In this document: piece by piece, positions 31,820 to 40,619 of the stretch
Layout: each line of letters begins with the position of its first letter
How positions within the stretch are numbered: the first letter of the stretch is position 1
Origin: JAWLBM01 sp041687675
Lineage (GTDB): Bacteria > Pseudomonadota > Alphaproteobacteria > Rhizobiales > Pleomorphomonadaceae
Direction: 5' to 3'
NCBI GenBank assembly: GCA_041687675.1
Contig: JAWLBM010000011.1
Span: forward strand, 1 to 64,000
DNA length: 64,000 bases
Notes under the pieces: generated by a model
Told to the model about the DNA's origin: nothing
What the model saw: the letters and a program-made list of their open reading frames with translations, nothing else
The model's database searches: none
Translations under genes and position numbers: made by a program

Positions 31820-32257
31820 TCAGCCCCGCCGGGAGACCGCGAGCGGCAGCAGCGCGAAGGCGACCTGGCCGGCAAGGCCGATCGCCGCCGCCGGGGCCGC
31901 GAAGGACGCCAGATGGTCCGGTACGGACCGCTCGAGGAGCAATACCGAGAGCGCCGCCTCCGCGCCCATCAGGAGAGCGAAGGCGACCAGGCCCATGGTC
32001 AGCCGCGGCCCGGTTCCGGCGGGAACCTCCAGGTGCCGGACGAGGCCGCGGCAGGCCCAGAAGGCCACCGCCAGCATGAACGGGATCTCGATCAGCACCG
32101 CCAGCCACTGTGGCAGCGCCAGGGCGTCGACCAGCACCAGTTCGCGGACGATGCCGAAGACGAATCCGACGGTGAACACGACGCCGAAATAGGCCGCGCC
32201 CGCCACCACCGCCGCGCCGAGGCCGCCCCGTCCGGTGTCTCCCTCGATGGTCGTCAT
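31820..32257 (-). CDS. Hypothetical four-helix membrane protein
   Basis: The 145-residue protein has four predicted helices: AAVVAGAAYFGVVFTVGFVFG, WLAVLIEIPFMLAVAFWACRGL, LTMGLVAFALLMGAEAALSVLL and PAAAIGLAGQVAFALLPLAV. FGIVREL after helix one and the acidic Glu in the second and third helices stand out. I recognise no family with confidence. ATG 32257 is used because the frame upstream is arginine-rich with no helix. It is convergent with the ABC permease gene and divergent from the GH13 gene. Confidence 0.7.
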   Translation of the reverse strand: MTTIEGDTGRGGLGAAVVAGAAYFGVVFTVGFVFGIVRELVLVDALALPQWLAVLIEIPFMLAVAFWACRGLVRHLEVPAGTGPRLTMGLVAFALLMGAEAALSVLLLERSVPDHLASFAAPAAAIGLAGQVAFALLPLAVSRRG

Positions 32258-32389
32258 CCTGCCCTCCACCCGTTCGCCCGCGCGGAAAGGAGACCAGCGC
32301 CGCGTGCGCCGGTCAAGCCGGCATGCCCGCCCGACGTCGAACCGATGGGCCACCCGGGGCGTTCAGACCCGGATGCCGGAACGACACCC

Positions 32390-34051
32390 ATGATCAACGA
32401 CCTCTGGTACAAGAACACGGTGATCTACCAGCTCTCGGTGGAGACCTTCATGGACGCCACCGGGGACGGCATCGGCGACTTCAAGGGGCTCACCCGCCGG
32501 CTTGACTACCTCCACGGCATCGGCGTCGGGGCGATCTGGCTGACCCCGTTCCACCCCTCGCCGCAGCGCGACGACGGCTACGACATCAGCGACTTCTACG
32601 GCGTCGACCCGCGCTACGGCACCCTCGGCGACTTCGTCGAGTTCGCCCATGGCGCCCGGCAGCGCGGCATCCGGCTGATCATGGACCTCGTCGTCAACCA
32701 CACCTCGCGGGAGCATCCCTGGTTCCAGTCGGCGCGCTGCGATCCCCGCTCGCCCTATCGCGACTGGTACGTCTGGTCGCGGGAGAAGCCGGAGCACGCC
32801 GACCGGGGGATGGCCTTCCCCGGGGTCCAGGAGACCACATGGACGTGGGACGACGCGGCCGAGGCCTACTACTTCCATCATTTCTACGAGTTCCAGCCGG
32901 ACCTCAACACCGCCAACCCGGAGGTGCAGGCGGAGATCCTGAAAATCATGGGCTTCTGGATCCAGCTCGGCGTGTCCGGCTTCCGGATGGACGCCGTGCC
33001 CTACGTCATCGGCGACATGCGCGGGGACGCCTCCTACGCCGAGCCCGGCTTCGACCTCCTCCACCGCATGCGCTCCTTCGTGCAGTGGCGGCTCGGCGAG
33101 AGCGTGCTCCTCGCCGAGGCCAACGTGCCGCCGGAGCAGGCGGTCCGGTACTACGGGCCGCAGGGCGACCGGCTGCAGATGATGTTCAACTTTCACCTGA
33201 ACCAGAAGCTGTTCCTGGCCCTCGCCAGGCACCGCGCGACCCCGATCGCCGAGGCGCTGGAGGCGACGCGCGGCCACCCCGAGCGGACGCAATGGGCGCT
33301 GCACCTGCGCAACCACGACGAACTCGACCTCGGGCGGCTGTCGCATGAGGATCGGCAGGCGGTGTTCGAGGCCTTCGGCCCCGAGCCGGAGATGCAGCTC
33401 TATGGCCGCGGAATCCGCCGGCGGCTCGCCACCATGTTCAACGGGGACCAGCGGCGGCTCGAACTCGCCTACAGCCTGCTCTTCACCCTGCCCGGCACGC
33501 CGGTGATGCGCTACGGCGACGAGATCGGGATGGGCGACGACCTGTCGCTTCCCGAGCGCTATGCGGCGCGCACGCCGATGCAGTGGTCGGTCGAACCCCA
33601 GGGCGGCTTCACCAGGTGCGACGACCCCGTCCAGCGGGTGATCGACGACAGCCCCTACGGCTATCGCCACGTCAACGTCGCCGACCAGCGCCGCGACCCG
33701 GATTCGCTGCTCAACTGGATCGAACGCTGCATCCGGATGCGCAAGGAGATCCCGGAGGTCGGCTGGGGCGAGCACCGTGCCGTCGACGTCGGCCACGACA
33801 GCGTCTTCGCGCTCCGCTACGACTGGCGCGGCAACGGGGTGCTGTTCATCCACAACCTGGCGCCGGGTCCCTGCGAGATCTGCTTCCGGGTCGATGACGG
33901 CAACTGCGACCCGGCGCACCTCGTCGACGTCCTCGGCCACAACCACAGCGACGCGGACCCGACCGGCTGCCACACCATCAAGCTGGAGCCCTACGGCTAC
34001 CGCTGGTACCGCATCGGCGGGCTCGACTACCTGCTCGTCCGCACCGACTGA
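32390..34051 (+). CDS. GH13 alpha-glucan enzyme, trehalose-synthase-like
   Basis: The 553-residue alpha-amylase-superfamily protein has a TIM barrel. Region I is DLVVNHTS. The nucleophile is Asp201 in GFRMDAVPY, the acid/base is Glu243 in LLAEANV and the third acid is Asp310 in RNHDE. Start NDLWYKNTVIYQLSVETFMD and the DGDGIGDFKGLTRRLDYL-type segment match trehalose synthase (maltose alpha-glucosyltransferase) and related GH13_16 enzymes. It lacks the C-terminal maltokinase domain of fused forms. No other trehalose or glycogen gene is adjacent, so the substrate is not certain. The gene overlaps the convergent MscS gene by 25 bp. Confidence 0.88.
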   Translation: MINDLWYKNTVIYQLSVETFMDATGDGIGDFKGLTRRLDYLHGIGVGAIWLTPFHPSPQRDDGYDISDFYGVDPRYGTLGDFVEFAHGARQRGIRLIMDLVVNHTSREHPWFQSARCDPRSPYRDWYVWSREKPEHADRGMAFPGVQETTWTWDDAAEAYYFHHFYEFQPDLNTANPEVQAEILKIMGFWIQLGVSGFRMDAVPYVIGDMRGDASYAEPGFDLLHRMRSFVQWRLGESVLLAEANVPPEQAVRYYGPQGDRLQMMFNFHLNQKLFLALARHRATPIAEALEATRGHPERTQWALHLRNHDELDLGRLSHEDRQAVFEAFGPEPEMQLYGRGIRRRLATMFNGDQRRLELAYSLLFTLPGTPVMRYGDEIGMGDDLSLPERYAARTPMQWSVEPQGGFTRCDDPVQRVIDDSPYGYRHVNVADQRRDPDSLLNWIERCIRMRKEIPEVGWGEHRAVDVGHDSVFALRYDWRGNGVLFIHNLAPGPCEICFRVDDGNCDPAHLVDVLGHNHSDADPTGCHTIKLEPYGYRWYRIGGLDYLLVRTD

Positions 34052-35376
34052 GCCGCATCCCCCGCCGCCCCGGTCCGGTCGTCCCGCTCGATCCGCAGCG
34101 TCAGTCCCTTCGGGGCGTAGATGTCGCGCTTGGGGTAGGGAATCTCGATCCCGTTCTGCTTGAGGACGTCCCAGACCGCGAACATCACCTCGCTCTTCAC
34201 GTCGACGAGGCCGCGGGAGGGCTCGGAGAGCCAGAAGCGGACCACGAAGTCGAGCGAGGATTCGCCGAAGCCCTCGAAATGGACGACCGGCGCCGGAAGG
34301 GTCTGGATCCGACGGATCTGCGGCAGCACGCCCTCCACGAGGGCCTTCACCCGGTGCGGGTCCGCCTCGTAGCTGACACCGAAGGGCACGTCGATGCGGA
34401 CCTTGTCGTCTGTGTAGGACCAGTTGACCACCTGCTCGGTGATCATCGTCTCGTTGGGGATCAGGTACTCCCGCCCGTCGGCGGTGATCACCGAGGTGTA
34501 GCGGGTGTTGATCTGGGTGATCCGCCCGAAGGTGTCGCCGACCGTGATGACGTCGCCGGGCTTGATCGACTTGTCCATCAGGAGGCTGATGCCGCTGACG
34601 AAGTTGGAGACGCTCTTCTGCAGGCCGAAGCCGATGCCGACGCCGACCGCGCCGGAGAACACGGCGAAGGCGGTGAGGTCGATGCCGACCGCCGACATGG
34701 CGACCACGATCGCGACGATGGTGAGGACGATCCGGACCAGCTTGCCGAGCAGCACCTTGATCGACGGCGAGATGTCGGCGGTGCCCCTGAGGCCCCGGTC
34801 GGTCAGCCGCGACAGGAAGCCGACGCCCCAGACGAGCACGCCGAAGAGGGCGATCGCCGTCAACGCGTTGAGCAGCGAGAAACTGGTCTCGCCGGCGTCG
34901 ATGCGCACGCCGTCCATCCAGGCGGTCACGGCCGGCAGCAGGCGCAGGATGGAGAGCGCCGCGATCACCCACAGCGAGATCGAGACCACCCGGAAGACGA
35001 ACCGGTTCCGGATCACCGAGGCGAGGATGTTGACGACGATCCACGCCGTGGTGAGCTTGGCCGTGGTGGAGAGGATGAAGGTGTTGCTGGTCCAGGTGAC
35101 CTGGCGGAAGACGAGCACCTCGAGCCAGAGCACCGCAAGGAAGATCACCGGCGCCACCCGCTCCAGCACCTCGCGACGCGACAGGCTGAGCCAGTTGGAG
35201 CCGGACTCGTCGAGAAGGTTGCCGACGAGGGCCGAGACCCGCCGCGTCAGCAGCCAGGCGCAACCGGCCGCCAGCGCGATGCCGGCGATCTGCGCCAGCA
35301 CCCAGGTCGCGGTGATGCGCTCGAACAGGGCGGCGGCGCTGTCGAGGTACTCGGTTGCGAACTGCGAAAATTCCAT
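34027..35376 (-). CDS. MscS-family mechanosensitive channel
   Basis: The 449-residue inner-membrane channel has about four N-terminal helices, then the MscS core. The pore helix is AFAVFSGAVGVGIGFGLQKSVSNFVSG, with the GVGIGFGLQ glycine-alanine packing motif. The beta domain follows with KSIKPGDVITVGDTFGRITQINTRYTSV and the conserved RYT, IPN (YLIPNETMI) segments. Length indicates a medium-size member with extra N-terminal helices, not the 286-residue E. coli MscS. Its role is release of osmolytes on hypo-osmotic shock. It may be linked by chance to the adjacent trehalose-type gene, with which it overlaps tail to tail. Confidence 0.93.
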   Translation of the reverse strand: MEFSQFATEYLDSAAALFERITATWVLAQIAGIALAAGCAWLLTRRVSALVGNLLDESGSNWLSLSRREVLERVAPVIFLAVLWLEVLVFRQVTWTSNTFILSTTAKLTTAWIVVNILASVIRNRFVFRVVSISLWVIAALSILRLLPAVTAWMDGVRIDAGETSFSLLNALTAIALFGVLVWGVGFLSRLTDRGLRGTADISPSIKVLLGKLVRIVLTIVAIVVAMSAVGIDLTAFAVFSGAVGVGIGFGLQKSVSNFVSGISLLMDKSIKPGDVITVGDTFGRITQINTRYTSVITADGREYLIPNETMITEQVVNWSYTDDKVRIDVPFGVSYEADPHRVKALVEGVLPQIRRIQTLPAPVVHFEGFGESSLDFVVRFWLSEPSRGLVDVKSEVMFAVWDVLKQNGIEIPYPKRDIYAPKGLTLRIERDDRTGAAGDAAQSVRTSR

Positions 35377-35452
35377 CGCGACTCCCCGCTGCGGGCCGGC
35401 TCTCCTTTAAAGCACGGCGTTGGCGGGGAGGCGACCCCGGCGCGGATCCCTG

Positions 35453-35638
35453 TCAGGGCCTCGGGCCCGGACCGCGCATCCGCTGCACGGCGAGCCAGCC
35501 CGCCAGGGCGACGACGGCGGCGAGGATCACCACGAAGAGCACGACGACGCCGACGGCGCCGAAAATCGCGCCGAGGGTGTCCCAGAAGCCGATCTGGGCG
35601 ATCAGGATGACGATGAGCACGAAGAGAAGAAAGGGCAC
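35453..35638 (-). CDS. Small two-helix membrane protein
   Basis: The 61-residue protein starts at GTG 35638 with GGAGA 9 bp upstream. It has two hydrophobic helices: FLLFVLIVILIAQIGFW and AIFGAVGVVVLFVVILAAVVALAGWL. A basic tail (AVQRMRGPGPRP) follows. Its function is unknown. It lies 76 bp upstream of the MscS gene start on the same strand and may be cotranscribed. Confidence 0.65.
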   Translation of the reverse strand: MPFLLFVLIVILIAQIGFWDTLGAIFGAVGVVVLFVVILAAVVALAGWLAVQRMRGPGPRP

Positions 35639-35830
35639 GGCGGGTCTCCATCTCGGGGTGGCAGGCCGGCGCCGCCGGCCTTCTTCATGGGAAAGGAACG
35701 CCGGCCCGGCAGGATCGATCCCGCCGGCCGTGTCCGGAACGTGCCGAGCGTCGACACGTTGATCCCCGCACGTCAACCTTTCGGGAGAGGGTCCGCCGCC
35801 GGCGACCCTCGCGGGGGCGGGGAGGAACCC

Positions 35831-36691
35831 GTGAGTCCACTCGCCATCACGGCCCGGTCCGGCTATGCGGCCCGTGGCGTCGTCTATGCCATCGTTGGCG
35901 GCTTTGCCGTCCAGGCCGCCGTGGTCGGCGGCGAGACCCGCGGCGCCGACGAGGCGGCGCCGGTGCTGCTCGGCCAGCCCTTCGGGCGGGTGCTCGTCGG
36001 CCTCTTGGCCCTGGGCCTTCTCGCCTATGCCGTCTGGCGGCTGGTCCAGGCCGTCCGCGACACCGACGACCACGGGTCCGGCCCCAAGGGCCTCGCGATC
36101 CGTGCCGCCAAGGCAGGGAGCGGCCTCGCCTACCTCGGCCTCGCCCTGTCGGCCGCCGCCCTGCTGGCGAGCCTCGGGCTGGAGGACCGGTCCGACCGGT
36201 CGGCGCTGATGGCGAACGCGATCGGCTTCGTCGGCGCCCGGTGGACGGCGGCGATCCTCGCCGCCCTGTTCCTCGCCATCGCGGCGGGCCAGGCGGTGCG
36301 GGCAATCCGCGGCACCTTCATGCGCTATTTTTCCGGGAGCGCCGAACGCCGGCGGCTGGTGCGCATCCTCGGCCGCATCGGCATCCTCGCCCGGGCCGGT
36401 GGTTTCCTCATTCTCGCCTGGCTGATGGGCTGGCGCGCCCTCAACGCCGGCACCGACGCGCAGTCGCCGGGAATGGAGCAGGTGCTCAAGGCCGTCGAGG
36501 CCATGCCCGGGAGCACCGTTCTGCTGTTCGCCATGGGGATCGGCTTCATCGCCTTCGCCCTGTTCAGCTTCGCCGCCGCCCGCTGGCGGATGGTCGACGC
36601 CCGCCCGCCGGTGCGCGGGTCGGGCTACGGCGAGCTGCGCCGGGCCTCGCTGTCGCCGCTCGCTCCGGAAAGATCCGCCCGCGTCCGCTGA
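35831..36691 (+). CDS. DUF1206 domain-containing membrane protein
   Basis: The 286-residue protein has six helices arranged as three repeats of the DUF1206 two-helix unit. Each begins with an R-x-G-Y/ARGVVY-type motif: ARSGYAARGVVYAIVGGF, AAKAGSGLAYLGLAL and RIGILARAGGFLILAW. Between the helices are LLGQPFGRVLVGLLALGLLAYA-type turns. The family's function is unknown. GTG 35831 has the strong site GGGGAGGAAC upstream. The 3' end overlaps the convergent serine hydrolase gene by 67 bp. Confidence 0.92.
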   Translation: MSPLAITARSGYAARGVVYAIVGGFAVQAAVVGGETRGADEAAPVLLGQPFGRVLVGLLALGLLAYAVWRLVQAVRDTDDHGSGPKGLAIRAAKAGSGLAYLGLALSAAALLASLGLEDRSDRSALMANAIGFVGARWTAAILAALFLAIAAGQAVRAIRGTFMRYFSGSAERRRLVRILGRIGILARAGGFLILAWLMGWRALNAGTDAQSPGMEQVLKAVEAMPGSTVLLFAMGIGFIAFALFSFAAARWRMVDARPPVRGSGYGELRRASLSPLAPERSARVR

Positions 36692-37740
36692 TCGCCGTCC
36701 CCGGAAGGCGCCGCCGGGCTCGCCTCGACGGCGGCGATGATCTCGCCGAGCAGGCCGTGGAGGCGGTCGCGGTGGCCGGTGCGGGCGGAGGGCCGCGTCT
36801 CGTCCGAGGTCATCACCACGGTGAGGTCGAGCGAGGGGACGAGGTAGAGCATCTGCCCGCCGTAGCCCCAGGCGTAGTGGACCTCGCGGCCGGCGATCCG
36901 GCGCAGGAACCAGCCGTAGCCGTAGCCGTCGCCGGTCCAGCGCGAGGTGGTCCGCGGCGCGAAGGACCGGTCGACCCATGTCTGCGGCAGCAGCTGGCGG
37001 CCGTCCGCGGTCCTGCCGCCGCGGCGGTAGAGTTCCCCGAAGGCCAGCAGCGAGCGTGGGCTCATCGCCATCTGGTTGCCGCCGAAATGGATCCCCTGCG
37101 GGTCCCTGTCCCAGCTGGCGATGCGAAAGCCGTCGAGGGGGGCCAGCCAGTCGCGGGCGAGCGCGAGCGTCGGCCGGCCGCCGAGCTTGGTCAGGATCGC
37201 CGAGAGGAGGTGGCTGCTGCCGGTCGAATAGAGCATCCGGCCGCCCGGCTCGGCGACGAAGGGGCGGCGGAGCGCGTCGCGCACCCAGTCCCGGCTCGCC
37301 ACCCAGGACCCGTATTCGGGGCCGGACACCGGCTGCAGGCCGGCCTGCATGGACAGGAGATGGCCGATCGTCACCCGGGAAAGCCGCGGGTCCGGGTCCT
37401 CCGGCAGGCGGTCGGCCAGCAGCGGCGCGATCCGCTGGTCCGTCCCGGCGAGGAGCCCGCGGTCGATGGCGATGCCGACCAGCGCCGAGACGACCGCCTT
37501 GGAGGCCGACTTGATGTTGGTCGGATCGGCGGGCGAATGGCCGTTGTAGCCCCGCTCGGCCAGGGTCCGCCCGTCCACGGCGACCACCACGGTCTCCAGC
37601 GCCTCGATCGCGGCGGCCTCGTCGAGCACCTCGGCCAGCCGGGAGGGGAGCTGTGCGGGCGCGCCCGTCGGCTCGGCGGCCGCGGGGCCGGCGAAAAGGG
37701 CGAGGCTGGCGAGGGCGGCGAAGAGGCTGCGGCGGTTCAT
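36625..37740 (-). CDS. Class C beta-lactamase-like serine hydrolase
   Basis: The 371-residue exported protein has a signal peptide (SLFAALASLALFAGPAAA). It has the SxxK motif Ser78-Ala-Ser-Lys81 in NIKSASKAVV, the YxN-equivalent YSTGS, and HYAWGYGGQ near the C-terminus as the KTG-equivalent. This family covers EstB-type esterases, D-aminopeptidases and penicillin-binding-like proteins. No AmpR regulator is present, so a resistance role is not indicated. The C-terminal 20 residues are low complexity and fall in the region overlapping the DUF1206 gene, so the real end may be non-essential. Confidence 0.9.
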   Translation of the reverse strand: MNRRSLFAALASLALFAGPAAAEPTGAPAQLPSRLAEVLDEAAAIEALETVVVAVDGRTLAERGYNGHSPADPTNIKSASKAVVSALVGIAIDRGLLAGTDQRIAPLLADRLPEDPDPRLSRVTIGHLLSMQAGLQPVSGPEYGSWVASRDWVRDALRRPFVAEPGGRMLYSTGSSHLLSAILTKLGGRPTLALARDWLAPLDGFRIASWDRDPQGIHFGGNQMAMSPRSLLAFGELYRRGGRTADGRQLLPQTWVDRSFAPRTTSRWTGDGYGYGWFLRRIAGREVHYAWGYGGQMLYLVPSLDLTVVMTSDETRPSARTGHRDRLHGLLGEIIAAVEASPAAPSGDGDQRTRADLSGASGDSEARRSSP

Positions 37741-37865
37741 GGAGGTTGCGGGCTAATCCGTGAAAAGGGCGGATGCATGGCCGTCCGCAATCGCCGGGGG
37801 TTGTGTCCGCGGCCCGCCGGCGGCAGGTTGGCGACCCGTCCGAAGCATGACCGAGGAGATCGCCC

Positions 37866-38720
37866 GTGTCCCAACATCCCGCCCTCGAAGCCGGTTCCGT
37901 GGCCGTCGTCACCGGCGGCGCCTCCGGCATCGGCCTCGCGGCCGCCCGCCGCTTCGCCTCGATGGGCCTCAAGGTCGCCATCGCCGATCTCGCCGGCCCG
38001 ACGCTGGAGGCCGCGGTCCGCCAGGTGGCGGAGGTCGCCCCCGGCGGCGCCAACGCGGTGATGGGCGTGCCGACCGACGTGTCGCGGCTCGACGAGGTGG
38101 AGGCGCTGGAGGAGCGGGTGCGCACCGGCCTCGGCGAGCCCCGGGTGGTGATGAACAACGCCGGCGTGCAGCCGGGCAGCGCGATGTTCGGCCCGCTCGG
38201 GAACTGGGAAAAGGTGATCGCGGTGAACCTCTGGGGCGTCATCCACGGCAGCCGGGTGTTCGGCCCGCGGATGGCGGCCTCGGGGCAACCGGGGCTGATC
38301 GTCAACACCGGCTCCAAGCAGGGCATCACCACGCCGCCGGGCGATCCCGCCTACAACGTCTCCAAGGCGGGGGTGAAGGCCTTCACCGAGGCGCTGCAGC
38401 ACGAGCTGCGCAACCGCGAGGGCTGCCGGGTGAGCGCGCACCTCCTGATCCCCGGCTTCGTCTTCACCCCGCTCACCGCCCAGGGCCGCACCGAGAAGCC
38501 GGCCGGCGCCTGGACGCCGGAGCAGACGGTGGACTTCATGCTGGCCTCGCTCGAGCGCGGCGACTTCTACATCCTCTGCCCGGACAACGAGGTGGACCGC
38601 CGCACCGACGAGAAGCGGATGGCCTGGGCGATCGGCGACATCATCGAGAACCGGCCGCCGCTGTCGCGCTGGCACCCCGACTTCGGCGACGCCTTCAAGG
38701 CCTTCCTCGCCAAGGGCTGA
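37866..38720 (+). CDS. Short-chain dehydrogenase/reductase
   Basis: The 284-residue classical SDR has the nucleotide-binding motif TGGASGIG near residue 17, NNAG in VVMNNAGVQ, catalytic Ser in VNTGSKQG and the Tyr-x-x-x-Lys pair in PAYNVSKAGVKAF. AIADLAG at the end of strand two carries an Asp, which favours NAD over NADP. The C-terminal part (LLIPGFVFTPLTAQGRTEKPAGAWTPEQTVDFML) is longer than in minimal SDRs. The substrate is unknown. It stands alone on the plus strand; GTG 37866 has GGAGA upstream. Confidence 0.92.
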   Translation: MSQHPALEAGSVAVVTGGASGIGLAAARRFASMGLKVAIADLAGPTLEAAVRQVAEVAPGGANAVMGVPTDVSRLDEVEALEERVRTGLGEPRVVMNNAGVQPGSAMFGPLGNWEKVIAVNLWGVIHGSRVFGPRMAASGQPGLIVNTGSKQGITTPPGDPAYNVSKAGVKAFTEALQHELRNREGCRVSAHLLIPGFVFTPLTAQGRTEKPAGAWTPEQTVDFMLASLERGDFYILCPDNEVDRRTDEKRMAWAIGDIIENRPPLSRWHPDFGDAFKAFLAKG

Positions 38721-38791
38721 GGCTCCCGTCGCCGCCGTGTCCTGCCGCGGATCGGCTGACCCGTCATCCGCGGTTCGCCGGAGGGTGCCGC

Positions 38792-39766
38792 TCAGGGGGT
38801 GGCGAACTCGGTCCTGAGGCTCGCCCAGCGCCGGCCGGTCTCGCGGCCGCCCTCGAGGTAGGCCTCGGGGCAGACCACATAGGGCGGCCGGGGCGGCCCC
38901 GAGCGGACCAGCCCCGAGCCCTCCAGCCGGGCGTGGGCGATCGGGACGTTGTACTCCACGAACACCTCGAGCCGCCCGTCCGGGAACATCGGCGCCTGCG
39001 CCCAGGCCATCCGCGCCCCGATCGCCTCCGCCCGGTCGAAGTCGCCGGCGGCGACGGCCCCGGCGAGGGCGACCAGCGGCTCGGTCCCGTCCGCCGCGTT
39101 GCCCGACCAGCAGGCGACCGCCTCGTCGGGAAAGCGCTGCGCGAGCGGGGCCCACTGGCAGTCGAGCGGCAGCACCCGCATCCGGCCCTCGACGGCGAGA
39201 AGGTCGTCGGCGATCGACGGCCCGCCGATGTGCTTGGTGGCGACGATGTTCGGGATCCGCGACAGCGCCGCGTAGGTCGCGGTGTCGATCTTGCCCTTGA
39301 AGGCGAACTGGTTGTCGTAGACGACGAAGGGAACGCCCGGCAGCGCCTCGGCAAGGTCGGCGTAGTAGCGGAGGATCCCCGCCGCATCGAGCGCCATCCA
39401 CATCGGCCGGCCGAGGAACAGGCCGTCGGCGCCGACGTCGAGGGCGGCGCGCGCCCGGGCGATCGTCTCGCGGGTGTTGAGGGTGGTGACGCCGGCGAAC
39501 AGCAGGCCGCGCCCGGCGAGCGCCTCGGCGCAGCAGCCGTTGAAGAGGCGGTGCTCCGCGGCCGTCAGCGTCGCCCCCTCGCCGAGGCTGCCGTTGGTGA
39601 GCAGGATGGAGACGCCGCCGGCCACCACCCGCTCCACCATCGCGGCGGTGGACTCCAGGTCGACCGACTGCTCGCAGGACCAGCGGTCCGCGTCCGGCGT
39701 GGAGGGGGTGGGGATCATGCCGAGCACGCCCCGGATGTCGTCCACCGTCACCGAACGCAGTCCCAT
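38792..39766 (-). CDS. NahE-like hydratase-aldolase (DHDPS superfamily)
   Basis: The 324-residue TIM-barrel lyase is of the dihydrodipicolinate synthase superfamily. Its closest resemblance is to trans-o-hydroxybenzylidenepyruvate hydratase-aldolases: start GMIPTPSTPDA, TTLNTRETIARAR, and the C-terminal SGLVRSGPPRPPYVVCPEAYLEGG are specific to that branch. The Schiff-base lysine is Lys178 in IVATKHIG. VVYDNQFAFKGKID replaces the usual IYANPEAFKFD. It would cleave a pyruvate adduct of an aldehyde. The neighbours are not aromatic-catabolic genes, so the natural substrate is open. Transcription may continue from the ABC ATPase gene 74 bp upstream. Confidence 0.85.
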   Translation of the reverse strand: MGLRSVTVDDIRGVLGMIPTPSTPDADRWSCEQSVDLESTAAMVERVVAGGVSILLTNGSLGEGATLTAAEHRLFNGCCAEALAGRGLLFAGVTTLNTRETIARARAALDVGADGLFLGRPMWMALDAAGILRYYADLAEALPGVPFVVYDNQFAFKGKIDTATYAALSRIPNIVATKHIGGPSIADDLLAVEGRMRVLPLDCQWAPLAQRFPDEAVACWSGNAADGTEPLVALAGAVAAGDFDRAEAIGARMAWAQAPMFPDGRLEVFVEYNVPIAHARLEGSGLVRSGPPRPPYVVCPEAYLEGGRETGRRWASLRTEFATP

Positions 39767-39840
39767 GCCGTCCTCCCCGCGATTCCCTTTCGGCGGGCGG
39801 AGGTTAGCACGGCCGCGGCCGTCGTCGATCCCTTCCAGGC

Positions 39841-40608
39841 TCAGGCGAGCGTGCGCGCGAGGAATGACCGAAGGCGCTCGGACTGCGGCGCGGTGAGCAC
39901 CTCGCGGGCCGGGCCCTCCTCCTCGACGACGCCGGAGGCGAGGAACATCACCCGGTTCGCCACCTCGCGGGCGAAGCCCATCTCGTGGGTGACGACGACC
40001 ATCGTCCGGCCCTCCTCGGCGAGGCCGCGCATCACCCGCAGCACCTCGCCGACGAGTTCCGGGTCGAGCGCAGAGGTCGGCTCGTCGAACAGCATCACCT
40101 CCGGCTCCATGGCGAGCGCGCGGGCGATGGCGACCCGCTGCTGCTCGCCGCCGGAGAGATGGGCCGGGTAGGCGTGCGCCCGGTGGGCGACGCCGACGCG
40201 GGAGAGATGGGCTTCGGCCCGCTCCCTCGCCTCCGCCCTTGTGAGGCCGAGCACCCGGGTCGGCGCCTCGACCACGTTCTCCAGCGCCGTCATGTGGGCC
40301 CAGAGGTTGAACTGCTGGAACACCATGCCGAGGCGGGCGCGCATCCGCTGCAGCTGGCGCGGGTCGCGGGCGCCGAGCTGGCCGCCGCGGCCGGGCACGA
40401 GCGCGAGCTCCTCGCCGGCCACCTCGATGCGGCCGGCGGACGGCCGCTCGAGCAGGTTCAGGCAGCGCAGGAAGGTGCTCTTGCCGGAACCCGAGGCGCC
40501 GATCATGGCGATCACGTCGCCGGCCCGGGCGGTCAGCGAGATGCCCTTCAGCACCTCGACGTCGCCGAAGCGCTTGGCGATCCCCTCGGCGCGCAGCTTG
40601 ACGGTCAT
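39841..40608 (-). CDS. Polar amino acid ABC transporter, ATPase (HisP/OccP type)
   Basis: The 255-residue ATPase has Walker A GASGSGKSTFLRCLNLLE (the RCLNLLE run is typical of the amino acid group), Q-loop VFQQFNLWAHMTALENV, signature LSGGEQQRVAIARAL, Walker B VMLFDEPTSALDPE and switch VVTHEMGFAR. ATG 40608 has GAGGGA upstream; a GTG at 40623 is an alternative. It is the last transporter gene of the minus-strand unit 43999-39841, 11 bp after the deacylase gene. Confidence 0.94.
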   Translation of the reverse strand: MTVKLRAEGIAKRFGDVEVLKGISLTARAGDVIAMIGASGSGKSTFLRCLNLLERPSAGRIEVAGEELALVPGRGGQLGARDPRQLQRMRARLGMVFQQFNLWAHMTALENVVEAPTRVLGLTRAEARERAEAHLSRVGVAHRAHAYPAHLSGGEQQRVAIARALAMEPEVMLFDEPTSALDPELVGEVLRVMRGLAEEGRTMVVVTHEMGFAREVANRVMFLASGVVEEEGPAREVLTAPQSERLRSFLARTLA

Positions 40609-40619
40609 GGGTCCCTCCC

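Noticed and set aside
36625..37740. AmpC-type resistance beta-lactamase
   Set aside because: It is only a class C-like fold with no ampR, and the KTG equivalent is atypical; an esterase or peptidase is more likely.
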